Assembly: GCA_905221605.1 (NCBI GenBank)
Contig: CAJNDS010000746.1
Location: 1 to 64,000, forward strand
Origin: Symbiodinium natans
Taxonomy: Eukaryota; Sar; Dinophyceae; Suessiales; Symbiodiniaceae
Length of the DNA stretch: 64,000 nt
Direction: 5' to 3'
The position numbers and the translations under genes were made by a program. The notes below the pieces were generated by a model. It did not search any database, was not told the origin of the DNA, and saw only the letters and a program-made list of their open reading frames with translations. Positions 41,901 through 51,000 of the stretch are shown here, piece after piece (the first letter of the stretch is position 1; each line of letters begins with the position of its first letter).

Positions 41901-44900
41901 TGGCCATTCGTAAGCCCAGACAGCCCAGATTAGAGTATTGGTTTAGGGTTTAGGGTTTAGGTTTTAGGGTTTAGGGTTTAGGGTTAGAGTATGCTGGACA
42001 GCACTCAGTAGTTTGAGGACCTCTACCAGATTCACTGGCCCGACCGGTACGTCCCAATCTTCGGCGGCACAGTGCACCTTTGGCGGGACAGGAAGCACGA
42101 GTGGAGTCCGAGTGGGGAGTTTTTTTTTGGGGGGGGGGGGGGGGGGGGGGGGGGGGTGTGATCTTCAAGAAGGAGAACGCTCAGACACGCTCTCGTCATT
42201 GCATGCGTGTGTGCACTCACCCTAAACCCTAAACCCTAAACCCAAACCCTAAACCCTAAACCCATTGCATACGTGTGTGCACTCAGGTACAAGGTTGAGA
42301 GCGAACGCGAAGCCGTGCGCATCGAGGACGGATTTAGGCTCCTAGAATGGGCAATCCTAGTACCAGGATGGGCTATTATACCCTATAATCCCTTAAGATG
42401 CCCTTAATAGGCTTCATTATGGGGATTTTAAGGCCTAATAGCCCATCCTAGTAGTAGAGTAGGTAACCTTTAACCTTTTTGGGGTAGTATAACTCCCCTT
42501 ATAGTCCCAAAAGGTTAACCTTTACTTCCCCCCCCCCCCCAGGTTACTGGACAATTCGGCTATGAGATGCTACGATCTAAGGGTAGTTTCATGGGGTTCT
42601 TAATGTGGTCCCTTACCAGGGTTCTGAAGTTTGGGCCCTTGGGTTTCTTATAGGGTAGATAAAGGGGTTTTTGAGAACCCTAAACCCTAAACCCTAAACC
42701 CTAAACCCTAAACCCTAAACCCTAAACCCTAAACCCGATTTAAGGGCCCATATGAAGGGACCATGGAACTACCCTAAGAGACGAGGAGACGGCTGGAGCG
42801 TTGAAGAAGCTGATGGATGCCGGGAAGAGCCTGGGTGTGTCTTATCGGTGGTTTAAGGGTTGAGGGGTTTAGGGGTTTAGGGTTTAGGGTTTGGTGTTTA
42901 GGGGTTTAGGGGTTTAGTGGTTTAGGGGTTAGGGGTTTAGGGGTTTAGGGGTTTAGGGTTTGGGGTTTAGGGTGTCCTCCTCCTAAACTCCGCCCACACC
43001 CTGGTGTCTCTATCTCATGCACAGCCGGGCATTGTTTTGAAGGGAGCATACATGGCCCCTCAACTGGTTCGGGTGCTGGAGTTTTGGATTTTCGGGCGGT
43101 CGGGTCTCTACTTTGGGGTTACTTTGCACGGCCGTGTTTGGCTCGGTAGGCTCTTGGGACATTTTGTATTTTCCCTTGTTGGGTTTAAGAGTATCATATT
43201 CCGGAATAATTGTTCAGAGTGTCTTAAGGGCCATCCTAGTTGGAGAGACGCGTGCATTCAGGATCAGGGTGTATGGCGTGTCGAACGAGACGACCTTCGG
43301 CGTTTGCGAGTGGGCGCGTGCGGCGGAGAAGCTGGAAATGCCAGCCCCTGCGAGCACCTCCTTTGAGAAGATGCATCATCTTAGGGAGGTAAGGAGTGTT
43401 GAGAGTTTAGGGTTTGCGCCGGCCTTTGGTATCGGATTCCAGGCTGCCCTGCCCAGAAAGCTCTGCGAGCCAATGTCCATGTACATTGTGGAGGGAACTT
43501 CTATGTACCTTATATAGTCCCTATACCTAAGCAGCTCCCAAATCACCCCTAAATAACCCCTAAGGTCCCTTATAAGGGTCCCTCCTTTCGTCCCTTGGAA
43601 TTGTGGCAGGGAGCCAAACAAAAGACCAACGCCTGAAAGCAGAGGTGACACCACTCTTGTCGCCATCCCAAAAAGTGCTGACCCAACTTTTCCAGTGCCA
43701 CCCACGTTCAAGTTCTCAGCTCGCTATGGCCCTTAAGTGATATGTTTTTCACGTTCCCTTCTTTGGGTTTAGGAGGGCAAAATGCTTAGGAGCTATCCTT
43801 CTGAGGGTCTTATAATGGCCACTCCGAGCCTTAGCCCTAAACCCTAAACCCTAAACACTTAAGGTATCCAGAATGCACTGTCCATGGTCGTCCGCCTCTT
43901 CGAGTACGAGCTGGCCGAAGCCTGCTCTGAGAAGAATCTGAACATCGGCTTGCTGGCGTACTCCATCCTTGCAGGAGGCAGGCTGGGGAACCCCTGATTG
44001 GGCTTAAGGAGGATCAGAATTACAGAGCTGTATTTAGAGGGTCTTCATGAAGGGCCATGCCAGGGTTGATGTCTGATGTCGAGGTTTGGGCTCAGTATTT
44101 TTTGCTCAGGGAGAAGCTTCTGGCTCAGGATCCCAACCCAAGCTCGGCATTCCTCTGCCCCTCACCTCCACTCCACCTCCAGCACTCTTCCGCAGAGTGC
44201 GGGACCTTTTGGTGTCCTCCTTGATAGGGATTCTACTAGGGCGTACCATAATCGCTAGTAAGGACTGCTTAGGGGGAACATCCCAAGCGTTTGCCTTAGG
44301 TCTGCTCAGCGGCAAGTACCTGCCTGGGAAGCCGGCTCCTTCCCCTGGCGCCCGACATGTGAAGTATCCGGACTTCATGTCCAGGCTCGGGTCGGTGCAG
44401 GGGCTGACAGTTAGGGTTTAGGGTTTAGGGTGTAGGGTTTAGGGTGTTGGGTTTAGGGTTTAGGTGACGAAGAAGAAGAGCTGCCAGAGATTCACCTGAG
44501 CTCAGTGGCCAAATGGCTACAAGTCTCAGGTTGCATTGGGTTTGCTGGGGCTGTGGAGCTCGAAACCGAAAACCCCCTAAACCCCCGAAACACCCCTAAA
44601 CAACCCTAAACCCCCTAAACCCTCTTAACTCCCCTAACCCCCTAACCCACCCCCGCAAACCCTAAACAACCCCCCCCCCCCCCAAACCCCTCCCGCAATA
44701 CCCTAAACCATGCAGGTGGAACCCCTCCAAGGGCATCCCGGAGCCTTGGACTCGCATCGAGAAAGCTTCCAGGGCTCAGGGTTTTGGCATGAAAGTGTGT
44801 AGGGTTTAGGGTTTTGGGGTTTAGGGTTTAGGGTTTAGGGTCTAGGGTTTAGGGTCTAGGGTTTAGGGTTTAGGGTTTAGGGTTTAGGGTCTAGGGTTTA

Positions 44901-46893
44901 GTGTTTAGGGTTCAGGGTTATGGGTTTTCGGTTTTGGGGTTGTTGGGAACCAGCTTCAAAGAAGGGAGCATGCTGTTCTTGGTACAGCATCAGGATGCGC
45001 GCTCGTGAGCACCAGACAGACCCTAAAACCTTGAAGCCCCATACCGTAAACCCCAAACCCTAAACCCCAAACCCCAAACCCCAAACCCCAAACCCCCCAA
45101 ACCCTAAACCCTAAACCCCAAACCCTAAACCCTAAACCCTAAACCCACAGTACAAGCCCTTTTTCAACTCGCTGCAGCCCAGGAGCTCGTTGATGCGGTC
45201 CAGGCGTACTCCAAGATCGCGGAGGCGCGGTTGCCTTAGGGACGACAAATGGGCCCTCAAAGGGCTTAAGGTGCATATACAGGGTTTGGGGTCTAGGGTT
45301 TGGGGTTTAGGGTTTAGGGTTTAGGACACCTTAATAGCGTTTATAGTAGTATAGGGTCAACCTGAGGAAGAGAAACCTTTGTCACGTCACGTCAGCTTTC
45401 GTGAGGCGCATGTTTGTGCCCAAGTCATCATTCCAAATGCCAGTGCGATGACGCTGCAGACGCCGCCAGGAAGCGGGCATGTCCTTGACGGACCTTTCCA
45501 CGCGCTGGTGCCGCACACGCGCCTTGATTTCACAACCTCTTAGGCCCTCAGGCCGTCTTCGCCCCCTTCAGGGAAGTATGTATGTGTATATATATATATA
45601 TATATAAAGAGGCGACGCACGCCCCCAAATGGGCCCATACTGTACTGAACATGACTGATCCGAGGCTCCTATTGCAAGCATGGTTCCGCCCCTGATCAGC
45701 AGAAGGAATGGGCCTCGGGCACTAGCGCTGTAGGGTTTCGAGCTTTCAGAAGAGGCACGGAAGCTGTCGAATTGCATCGAAGATCTCAAGAGGCTTAGGC
45801 GTTGTAGCTGCTAATTGTGTTCCCCTAAACCCTAAACCCTAAACCCTAAACCCTAAACCCTGCTTCTTTGCTCTTTGGCGTATTTCCTGCTCCACATCGC
45901 GGCGTGGAGAAAGTTGCAAAGTATCTTCGAGTGCTTTGCCCCAAGTATTGGTCGTAGCAGCTCAACTAAACCAGTGAACCTGAACCCTGAACCCTGAACC
46001 CTCAACCCTAAACCCTAAACCCTGTGCCAGTCTTTGAGCCGGGGCTTCTGCACGATGTTCAGAAGACATTCGGAGGTTAGCATTGGAAGTTGGGTCGAGT
46101 GGGTCGCTCGAGGAAACTGATGAACAGTGCAGTGGGCTTCGGGGTTTTGAGGGTTTTCCGCCAGCGCATGTTGCTATTTCGGGCGCCTTACTTCCTGCTA
46201 TATCGCCTGTAAGAGTCAGTATAAACCCTAACCCTAAACCCTAACCCTTAACCCTAAACCCTAAACCCTAAACCCTAAACCCTAAACCCTAAACCCTAAC
46301 CCTTAACCCTAAACGCTAAACCCTAAACCCTGGCCCGAACTAAGAGCCAATAAGATGAGGGCTTATGTAGAGCCCGAGGTTATCATCGGCGCAACCTCCC
46401 TGGAGCAGCTGAAGGAGAACCTGGATGCTTTTGAAGGTCGCGGTGGCGTTTAGGGTTTAGGGTTTAGGGTTTCGGGTTTAGGGTATACACCCTTGCTTGG
46501 GGTTTAGGGTTGTAGGGTTTTAGGGTTGTAGGGTTTTAGGGTTTTAGGGTTTTAGGGTAGTTCTTGACGGCATTTTTGTCCTTATGTCGACTGCAACCTG
46601 ACCCTCCAACCATTCCGAGCCTCAAGCGTATGAGGTCAGCTAGGCCGGTGACCCAACAACGCGTCTGGGGGGAGGGGGAGTGGTGTACATATTCTTGGGG
46701 AAGCCCTAAAAACACAAAAACCCAAAAAAACCAAGCCCTAAACCCTAAACCGCCCTAAGCCCTAAACCCCTAAACCCAGCACCCCAAACCCAGAACCCAG
46801 CAAGCGCCAGGTGCTGAGGGCCTCCCTGAAGAGGTGCTGCAGAAGATCGACGAGATTCATCTGAAGCTGCGCAACCCTGGTACCTACTTGTAG
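35976..46893 (+). CDS. Aldo/keto reductase (Tas-like), at least 17 small exons
   Basis: Cytosolic or plastid NAD(P)H-dependent reductase of the aldo/keto reductase fold, rebuilt exon by exon. Approximate exons: 35976-36040 (RRAAFATRKLGSS), 36697-36751 (EPCLGTMTWG), 37027-37061 (VWNDHAAFHFAL), 37842-37906 (RGVNFIDTAEMYPVP, with catalytic Asp and Tyr), 38051-38143 (RGTTEEYIGNWL), 39077-39103 (VVLATKVA, with catalytic Lys), 40065-40108 (DGRLDEKSVM), 41598-41643 (EACDASLRRLQTDCI), 42018 to about 42118 (DLYQIHWPDRYVPIFGG, with catalytic His), 42287-42338, about 42781-42829 (GALKKLMDAGK), 43268-43352 (YGVSNETTFGV), 43865-43977 (QNALSMVVR, GLLAYSILAGG), 44300-44400 (LLSGKYLPGKPAP), 45151-45232 (VDAVQAYSKIAE), about 45390-45425 (AFVRRMFVP), 46370-46435 (IIGATSLEQLKENLDAF), 46811-46893 (LPEEVLQKIDEIHLKLRNP, stop). 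Many introns are GC-AG with AG|G acceptors. Introns hold tracts and elements of families A, B2-like, C, D, F, G, H, I, J and L. The first Met is not identified. One C may be missing near 45182. Confidence 0.9.
36190..36360. other. A/T- and pyrimidine-rich patch in the first reductase intron
   Basis: TATATGTATATATGTATACA then a long T/C-rich run with TTCTATTCTGTTC words. No coding sense. A composition outlier like those near 15300, 40870 and 48280. Confidence 0.6.
36476..36665. repeat. Uniform (CCCCTAAA)n array
   Basis: About 23 units of eight-base CCCCTAAA with a few CCCCTACA variants. It ends in normal CCCTAAA units just before the reductase exon at 36697. Confidence 0.9.
36778..36932. repeat. 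MITE-like family J, copy 1
   Basis: GCTGGTTCTTAGTAGGGAATGAGG pairs with CCTCATTCCCTACTAAGAACC. A (TA)n run (36866-36890) fills the loop. Copy 2: 61947-62033. Confidence 0.85.
37229..37322. repeat. MITE-like family D2, copy 2
   Basis: GCTCAGTGGTACCCTTTCCCC at left, TTTACTGGGCTACCAAG at right. Confidence 0.6.
37517..37620. repeat. MITE-like family D, diverged copy
   Basis: AGCTAGGACGCAGAGTCGGCCC, TTATTCCCTTTTGATAGGG and AAAAGGGCACCCCTTT match family D. The ends have decayed. Confidence 0.5.
37694..37808. repeat. MITE-like family H, copy 2
   Basis: CTTAGCAGTAGAGTAGGTAACC at left, GTTTCTGGACAACTAAG at right. It sits in the intron before the DTAEMYPVP exon. Confidence 0.75.
38912..38981. repeat. 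MITE-like family F, left half
   Basis: CCTGAGGGTCCATGTACCC, TATATACTTGGGCC. The right half is absent. Confidence 0.5.
40129..40315. repeat. Array of TTTTAGGG, TTTTTAGGG and CTTTTAGGG units
   Basis: The unit length grows from seven to nine bases along the array, in runs of identical units, as replication slippage or unequal exchange would produce. Confidence 0.85.
40420..40557. repeat. Family A element split by a CCCTAAA tract
   Basis: GGATGTTCATCCTTGTACTAACAG and AATAGGGATTAT at left; TAATCCCTATT, then four telomere-type units (40491-40521), then GGATTCTGTAATGGGGAACATCCCAA. The tract sits inside the right arm. Confidence 0.75.
40860..40970. other. A/T-rich patch in a reductase intron
   Basis: CATATATATTTATTTGTGTT then a TTTATTTA run and TATGTGTATACACAG. 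No gene. Similar to the patches near 15300 and 36200. Confidence 0.55.
42120..42158. repeat. T8 followed by a long G run
   Basis: TTTTTTTT then about 29 G. It directly follows the DLYQIHWPDR exon. Homopolymer length is likely unreliable. Confidence 0.9.
42197..42285. repeat. Telomere-type tract between 23-bp direct repeats at a splice acceptor
   Basis: CATTGCATGCGTGTGTGCAC-TCA at 42197-42219 recurs at 42263-42285 with one change. CCCTAAA units fill 42220-42262. The second copy is followed by G and the exon GTACAAGGTTGAG, so its last bases form the acceptor CAG|G. Confidence 0.85.
42346..42453. repeat. MITE-like family I, copy 1
   Basis: CTAGTACCAGGATGGGCTATT pairs with AATAGCCCATCCTAGTAG. 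Copy 2: 54816-54920. Its right end overlaps the left end of the next family H element. Confidence 0.8.
42451..42560. repeat. MITE-like family H, copy 3
   Basis: TAGTAGTAGAGTAGGTAACC at left, AGGTTACTGGACAATTCGGC at right, with a C11 run inside. Confidence 0.7.
42578..42779. repeat. Family G element split by a CCCTAAA tract
   Basis: GGTAGTTTCATGGGG and GGTCCCTTACC at left, AAGGGCCCATATGAAGGGACC and ATGGAACTACCC at right. About eight units (42677-42735) lie in the middle. Confidence 0.8.
42853..42972. repeat. (TTTAGGGG)n array
   Basis: Mostly the eight-base unit TTTAGGGG with some seven-base units. It lies in the reductase intron after the LMDAGK exon. Confidence 0.85.
43147..43242. repeat. 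Introner-like family L copy
   Basis: GGTAGGCTCTTGGGACATTTTG at left, core TTGGGTTTAAGAGTATCATA, TTGTTCAGAGTG, right end AAGGGCCATCCTAG. The whole element lies inside one reductase intron. Confidence 0.8.
43740..43832. repeat. Introner-like family L, diverged copy
   Basis: CACGTTCCCTTCTTTGGGTTTAGG and GCTATCCTTCTGAGGGTCTTATAATGGCC. Confidence 0.5.
43990..44065. repeat. Introner-like family L, partial copy
   Basis: GATTGGGCTTAAGGAGGATCAGA, TTTAGAGGGTCTTCATGAAGGGCCATGCC. Confidence 0.5.
44216..44289. repeat. Family A right half
   Basis: TAGGGATTCTACTAGGGCGTACC and CTAGTAAGGACTGCTTAGGGGGAACATCCCAA. The left arm is missing. Confidence 0.5.
45234..45361. repeat. Family C element carrying a TTTAGGG tract inside
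   Basis: CTTAGGGACGACAAATGGGCCC, AAGGTGCATATA, then the tract (45287-45327), then CACCTTAATAGCGTTTATAG. Tract position as in the copy at 10296-10452. Confidence 0.7.
46485..46501. repeat. 17-nt island shared with the 28.4 kb array
   Basis: GTATACACCCTTGCTTG between TTTAGGG units, identical to 28462-28478. Confidence 0.85.
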
Positions 46894-46894
46894 G

Positions 46895-48050
46895 TCCGAG
46901 TGAGGTCCACTGTGCGATCATTAAATCCTGGAATTCAGCACCTAAAGACCCATTCTAGTATGTGGCTGTTGGTAGCCAGGGGATGGTAGGGTTTAGGGAA
47001 AGCTGTGGTTAGGTTTGCGGTGGGTGGTCATGGCTGGGTTGAGGCTGCTCGAATGTGCGAGCCCGCAGTGCCGGTTGCAAAAGAAGCCGGATGGGTTTCT
47101 GGGCATTAACCCTACACCCTAACCCTAAACCCTAAAACCCTCAACCTCTGCACCTGCATGCCGGTGCAGACACCTGCATGCCGGTGCGAGAGCTGGGAGC
47201 CTAAATCCTCCAAACCCCATCAACCCTGAGATTCGGGAAGGGAAATATAGGGGGCGATGGAACACATCCTTTCACTGGCCTTGCGCCAGGAGACGCATTT
47301 CTCCTGATGCTGTCTTGCAGCGCTTTGCCGGAAGCTTGTTTTATAGGTTTTTTTTGGGGGTTTAACGTTTACTTCCCCCAGCAGTCGCCATACATGTCTC
47401 CGGCCTGTGTGCGATGTTTCAGCCAGCTTGGGCCAAGCTTAATTTTGCTGCAGTTAGGTTACAGCCACCGAAAATTCGCACACCAGTCCCGCCAGAGCGC
47501 GGGTTGATGAACATGTCGTCTGACAGCCGACTTAGACAGCCGACACCTGAATCCCCTGAGCATGAGAGGCCCGTGTCAGGGTGCACTCACAAGTAAACAT
47601 GCAACACCTAGGGTGGGCCTATAGTAACCCCCCTGGTCGCAACTCGTAGAGTAGACTTGGCATGCGCCGATGGGCGCTTGTGTTCGCCCTTCAGCGCTTG
47701 CCTGCTGTCTGGGGCGTTGACGGACAATCCTTCAAGGCGTCAGATGACGAAGCCGACAGGCTCCGCGAGTTTTGAAACACCCCTAAGCCCTATAAAAAGC
47801 CTAACCCTAAGGGTCCATGTACCTAATTGTTATATACTTGGGCCTTAAAGTACCTCCTATACAGGGACTTTAATGCCCAAGTATGTAATGATTAGGTGCA
47901 TGGACCCTTAGGGTAAATCGATCTTTCTGGGTCCCTGCCTTCAACCCAAGAACCCACACACTGCCCTAAGCCAATAAGCCCTGAAGACGCAGGACCCTAA
48001 ACCCTAAACCCTAAACCCTAAACCCTAAACCCTAAACCCTAAACCCTAAA
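46895..48050. other. Spacer between reductase and exostosin genes
   Basis: Holds a short tandem word (ACCTGCATGCCGGTGC twice, 47150-47186), a family F element and one open + frame (47414-47596, ending ERPVSGCTHK-stop) too weak to call. The 5' part of the next gene may begin here. Confidence 0.4.
47805..47924. repeat. MITE-like family F, full copy
   Basis: CCCTAAGGGTCCATGTACCTAAT pairs with ATTAGGTGCATGGACCCTTAGGG. The inner arms are TATACTTGGGCC and GCCCAAGTATG. Confidence 0.9.
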
Positions 48051-48055
48051 CCCAG

Positions 48056-51000
48056 GATATGGAACGACCCGAACTGCGAGAGAACTGCCAACACCAGCCA
48101 CGGCATCGATTGGGATGTCGTGAGGCTTCTCCGCAGCAAGCGGATCTTGGATGTTTGGATGTGATATTAGGGTTTACTGTAGGGTTAGGGGTTTAGGGTT
48201 TAGGGTTTAGGGTGCAGGGATATGTACCAACACACGATAAACATGTGTGTCGGGGGTGTCATCTATATCTATACCCGCATCTACATCCCTATCTTTCTGT
48301 ATCTATCTGTACATATATTGTACGTGTAGGCACGAAGAAAAGCATAGTGGCGCTGGTGACCTTGATTCGAACGCATGCGAGGTTCCAGCTGCTACAGATC
48401 CCATTCCCAGAGAGCATCGCGGTCATCGGCCCGTTGATCACTCGCTTGGAGAACCCGAATGACCTGGACTTCGCTGCAGCTCCGCTGCCAAGATGGGGGG
48501 GCTGCACACAAAGCTAGGAGAAGCTAGCCCTAAACCCTAAACCCTAAACCCTAAACCCTAAACCCTAAACCCTTTGCATCAGATTTGAGTCCTACAAAGG
48601 TTTGGGTTCGAGGCTAGGGCGTGAACTTCGCCACGGCGAGTGCCATCAATGTGCATAAGTAGCCTGTGGCCTCATGGGCTCAGGCGACACACTGCGTCTT
48701 CGGGGTCGTTGCGGTGTACTTCTTTTTCGTGAGCCCTCGGCTGAGATTAGGCCTGCGCATGGCCATCATCAGGAGTTGGGAAACAGTCGGGGCCTCTTGC
48801 GGATACCGCATGCCAAAGTCTTCGGGCTAGCACTCCCCATGCAAAGTCCGCAGCCTTAAACCCTAAACTCCTAAACCCTAAACCATCCAGCCTAGGAAAT
48901 ACTTGATTGAGTCAGAGAAGCCACATCTGACGCTGGCACGGCAGTACTACTCACAGCTTGATGCCTTCTCCAGTGGGATCCACCCACATCTTCTGGACAG
49001 GCGAGGGTTCGGGATCTGTCACGGCGCCTATTCTCTGGTAGCTCGGGACTCTGATTCCCATGTCCTCTTGCATTCCGCCCCCAAGAGCATAGGCCCGGAG
49101 TCGTGGTTGATGCGCAGACTTCAGGAAAGTAAGGGCTTGTTTCGTCAGGCGGGGCTGCCAGTGTTCTGAAAAAAATCATCCAGGGTTCAAGATTCAGAGA
49201 GAAGCCTATAATTAGAGCCTGTACGCCCTAATTAGGATGATATTTCCCGAGGCCTAAACCCTATAAGCCCCGTAAACCCTGGGGTTCCCGTGGTCAGTTG
49301 GGATCTTCCGAGCTCTTATGATTGGAGCTTCAGGGCACTTGTAACCAAAAACTCTGGCTGTACTTATAAATAAGCAACCCCTCGCAGGTCCGACTGGCTG
49401 GTCAAAGACGCGCGCCTGTCGGCGCTTCGCCGGGCGCTGCTCGGCCGGCAGCGGCCGGGAAAAGGGGACTGCCCCGGGGAGGGGGGGGGGGGGGGGTTGA
49501 GGGGGGGGGGGGGTTGAACTCCATGGCTTTTGTGGGCTCTTTATATAGGGCTTGTAGGGTTTAGAGAATTATAGGGCTTATATAGGGTTTATGGGGCTCA
49601 TAGGGCTTCTATAGGGCGACTCCAGAAGTTGCTACCGAGCCTGAGGAGGGTGTTAAGTTGCCAAAGAGCTTCAGGCTCCAAGTAAGGAGCTACCAGAGCG
49701 ATGCGATGTTCGCACGGTTTGCTGCTCTTGGACTCTTTGCACACATGCGGTTTTCAGCAAGAAGCTCAAGAGCGGTTGGAAAGCGGTTCTGCTCCACATG
49801 CTCAGAAGCAACTGCCTAAGATACCCCTGATTATGAGGCCACAAGGCGTGCCATAAACCCTGACACCCCTGCAGCCCCCGAACGCTGTAAGACCTGAAAT
49901 GCCCCCGAACAAACCTGCCAGCAGCCTGTGCCCACAGGACCCTGGGCGGAGACCAGCCATCTACGTGTATGGCACGGAGATTGTGGCCGGTCTCGGCTTT
50001 AAAGGGGAGACGTCTGGTGTGGGCTTCGGGCCATATCATTCATAGCTCTGGCTCAATATAATTAAGCTTAACCCTAAACCCTAAACCCTAAACCCTAAAC
50101 CCTAAACCCTAAACCCTAAACCCTAAACCCTAAACCTGAAGTGCACGACAAGCTGAGGAGATGGTGCGCGAGCTCTCGCAGGGCGGCTCCTTCTGTGGCA
50201 AGGGCCAGTGGGGAATGGAGGCGCGCCACAGGGACTTTTGAGCATTAGTTTAGGGTTTAGGGTTTAGGGTTTAGGGTTTAGGGTTTAGGGTTTAGGGTTT
50301 AGGGTTTAGGGTTTAGGGTTTAGGGTTTAGGGTGTAGGGTTCATAAGCTGAGAGGGTGTGAGGGGAATGACTCCACTCGGGTGTGCCCTGGTCTCCTGCC
50401 ACTCCTGCCTCCCACGACCCGACGCCACCCGAGCACGCCTCGATCTTCACGAACACCGGGGTTTAATTTGGGTTTAGGGTTTAGGGTTTAGGGTTTAGGG
50501 TTTAGGGTTTAGGGTTTAGGGTTTAAGGAAGGGAGAGTCAGCTTCGAAGGCATCGAGGAAGGATGAGATCGATTGGCAAGGATTGAACATTGGATGCGAG
50601 ATCGCCGAAACATGTTTCGATGGGGTGGTCTCGAGCAATACCTGGAGGTTCATGGTACCTACACTAACAAATTCTAACTGTACTTATGACTGTACTGATA
50701 ACCATATTAGGGCACTTAAGGGGCTAGAAAGTGGGCTATAAGTTGTAAGTACAGTGATACTTGGTTCATTGAGTACCATGAACCCTCAAGTGGATCCGGC
50801 CCAGGATCCTGAATGAGGTGTATGTTGCCCTACAGACAGGGGCCGTCTCTGAACCCATGATCGCTGGATGCTTGCCCTAAAACCTATAAGCCCTATAAGA
50901 TCCTATAAACCCCATAATCTCTATAAGACTCCATAAGACCCTAAACCCCAAAGTTGTGTCTTGCGTTCCCCCGTTACCCCCTTGTGCGGCGGCGAGGTTC

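Noticed and set aside
42013-42225. Gly-rich protein across the G run
   Set aside because: The Gly stretch is the G homopolymer. The real coding part in this place is the reductase exon in another frame.
48247-48462. Alternative frame of the 48.3 kb island
   Set aside because: The other frame (VALVTLIRTHARFQLLQIPF) is far more protein-like and fits the neighbouring exons.
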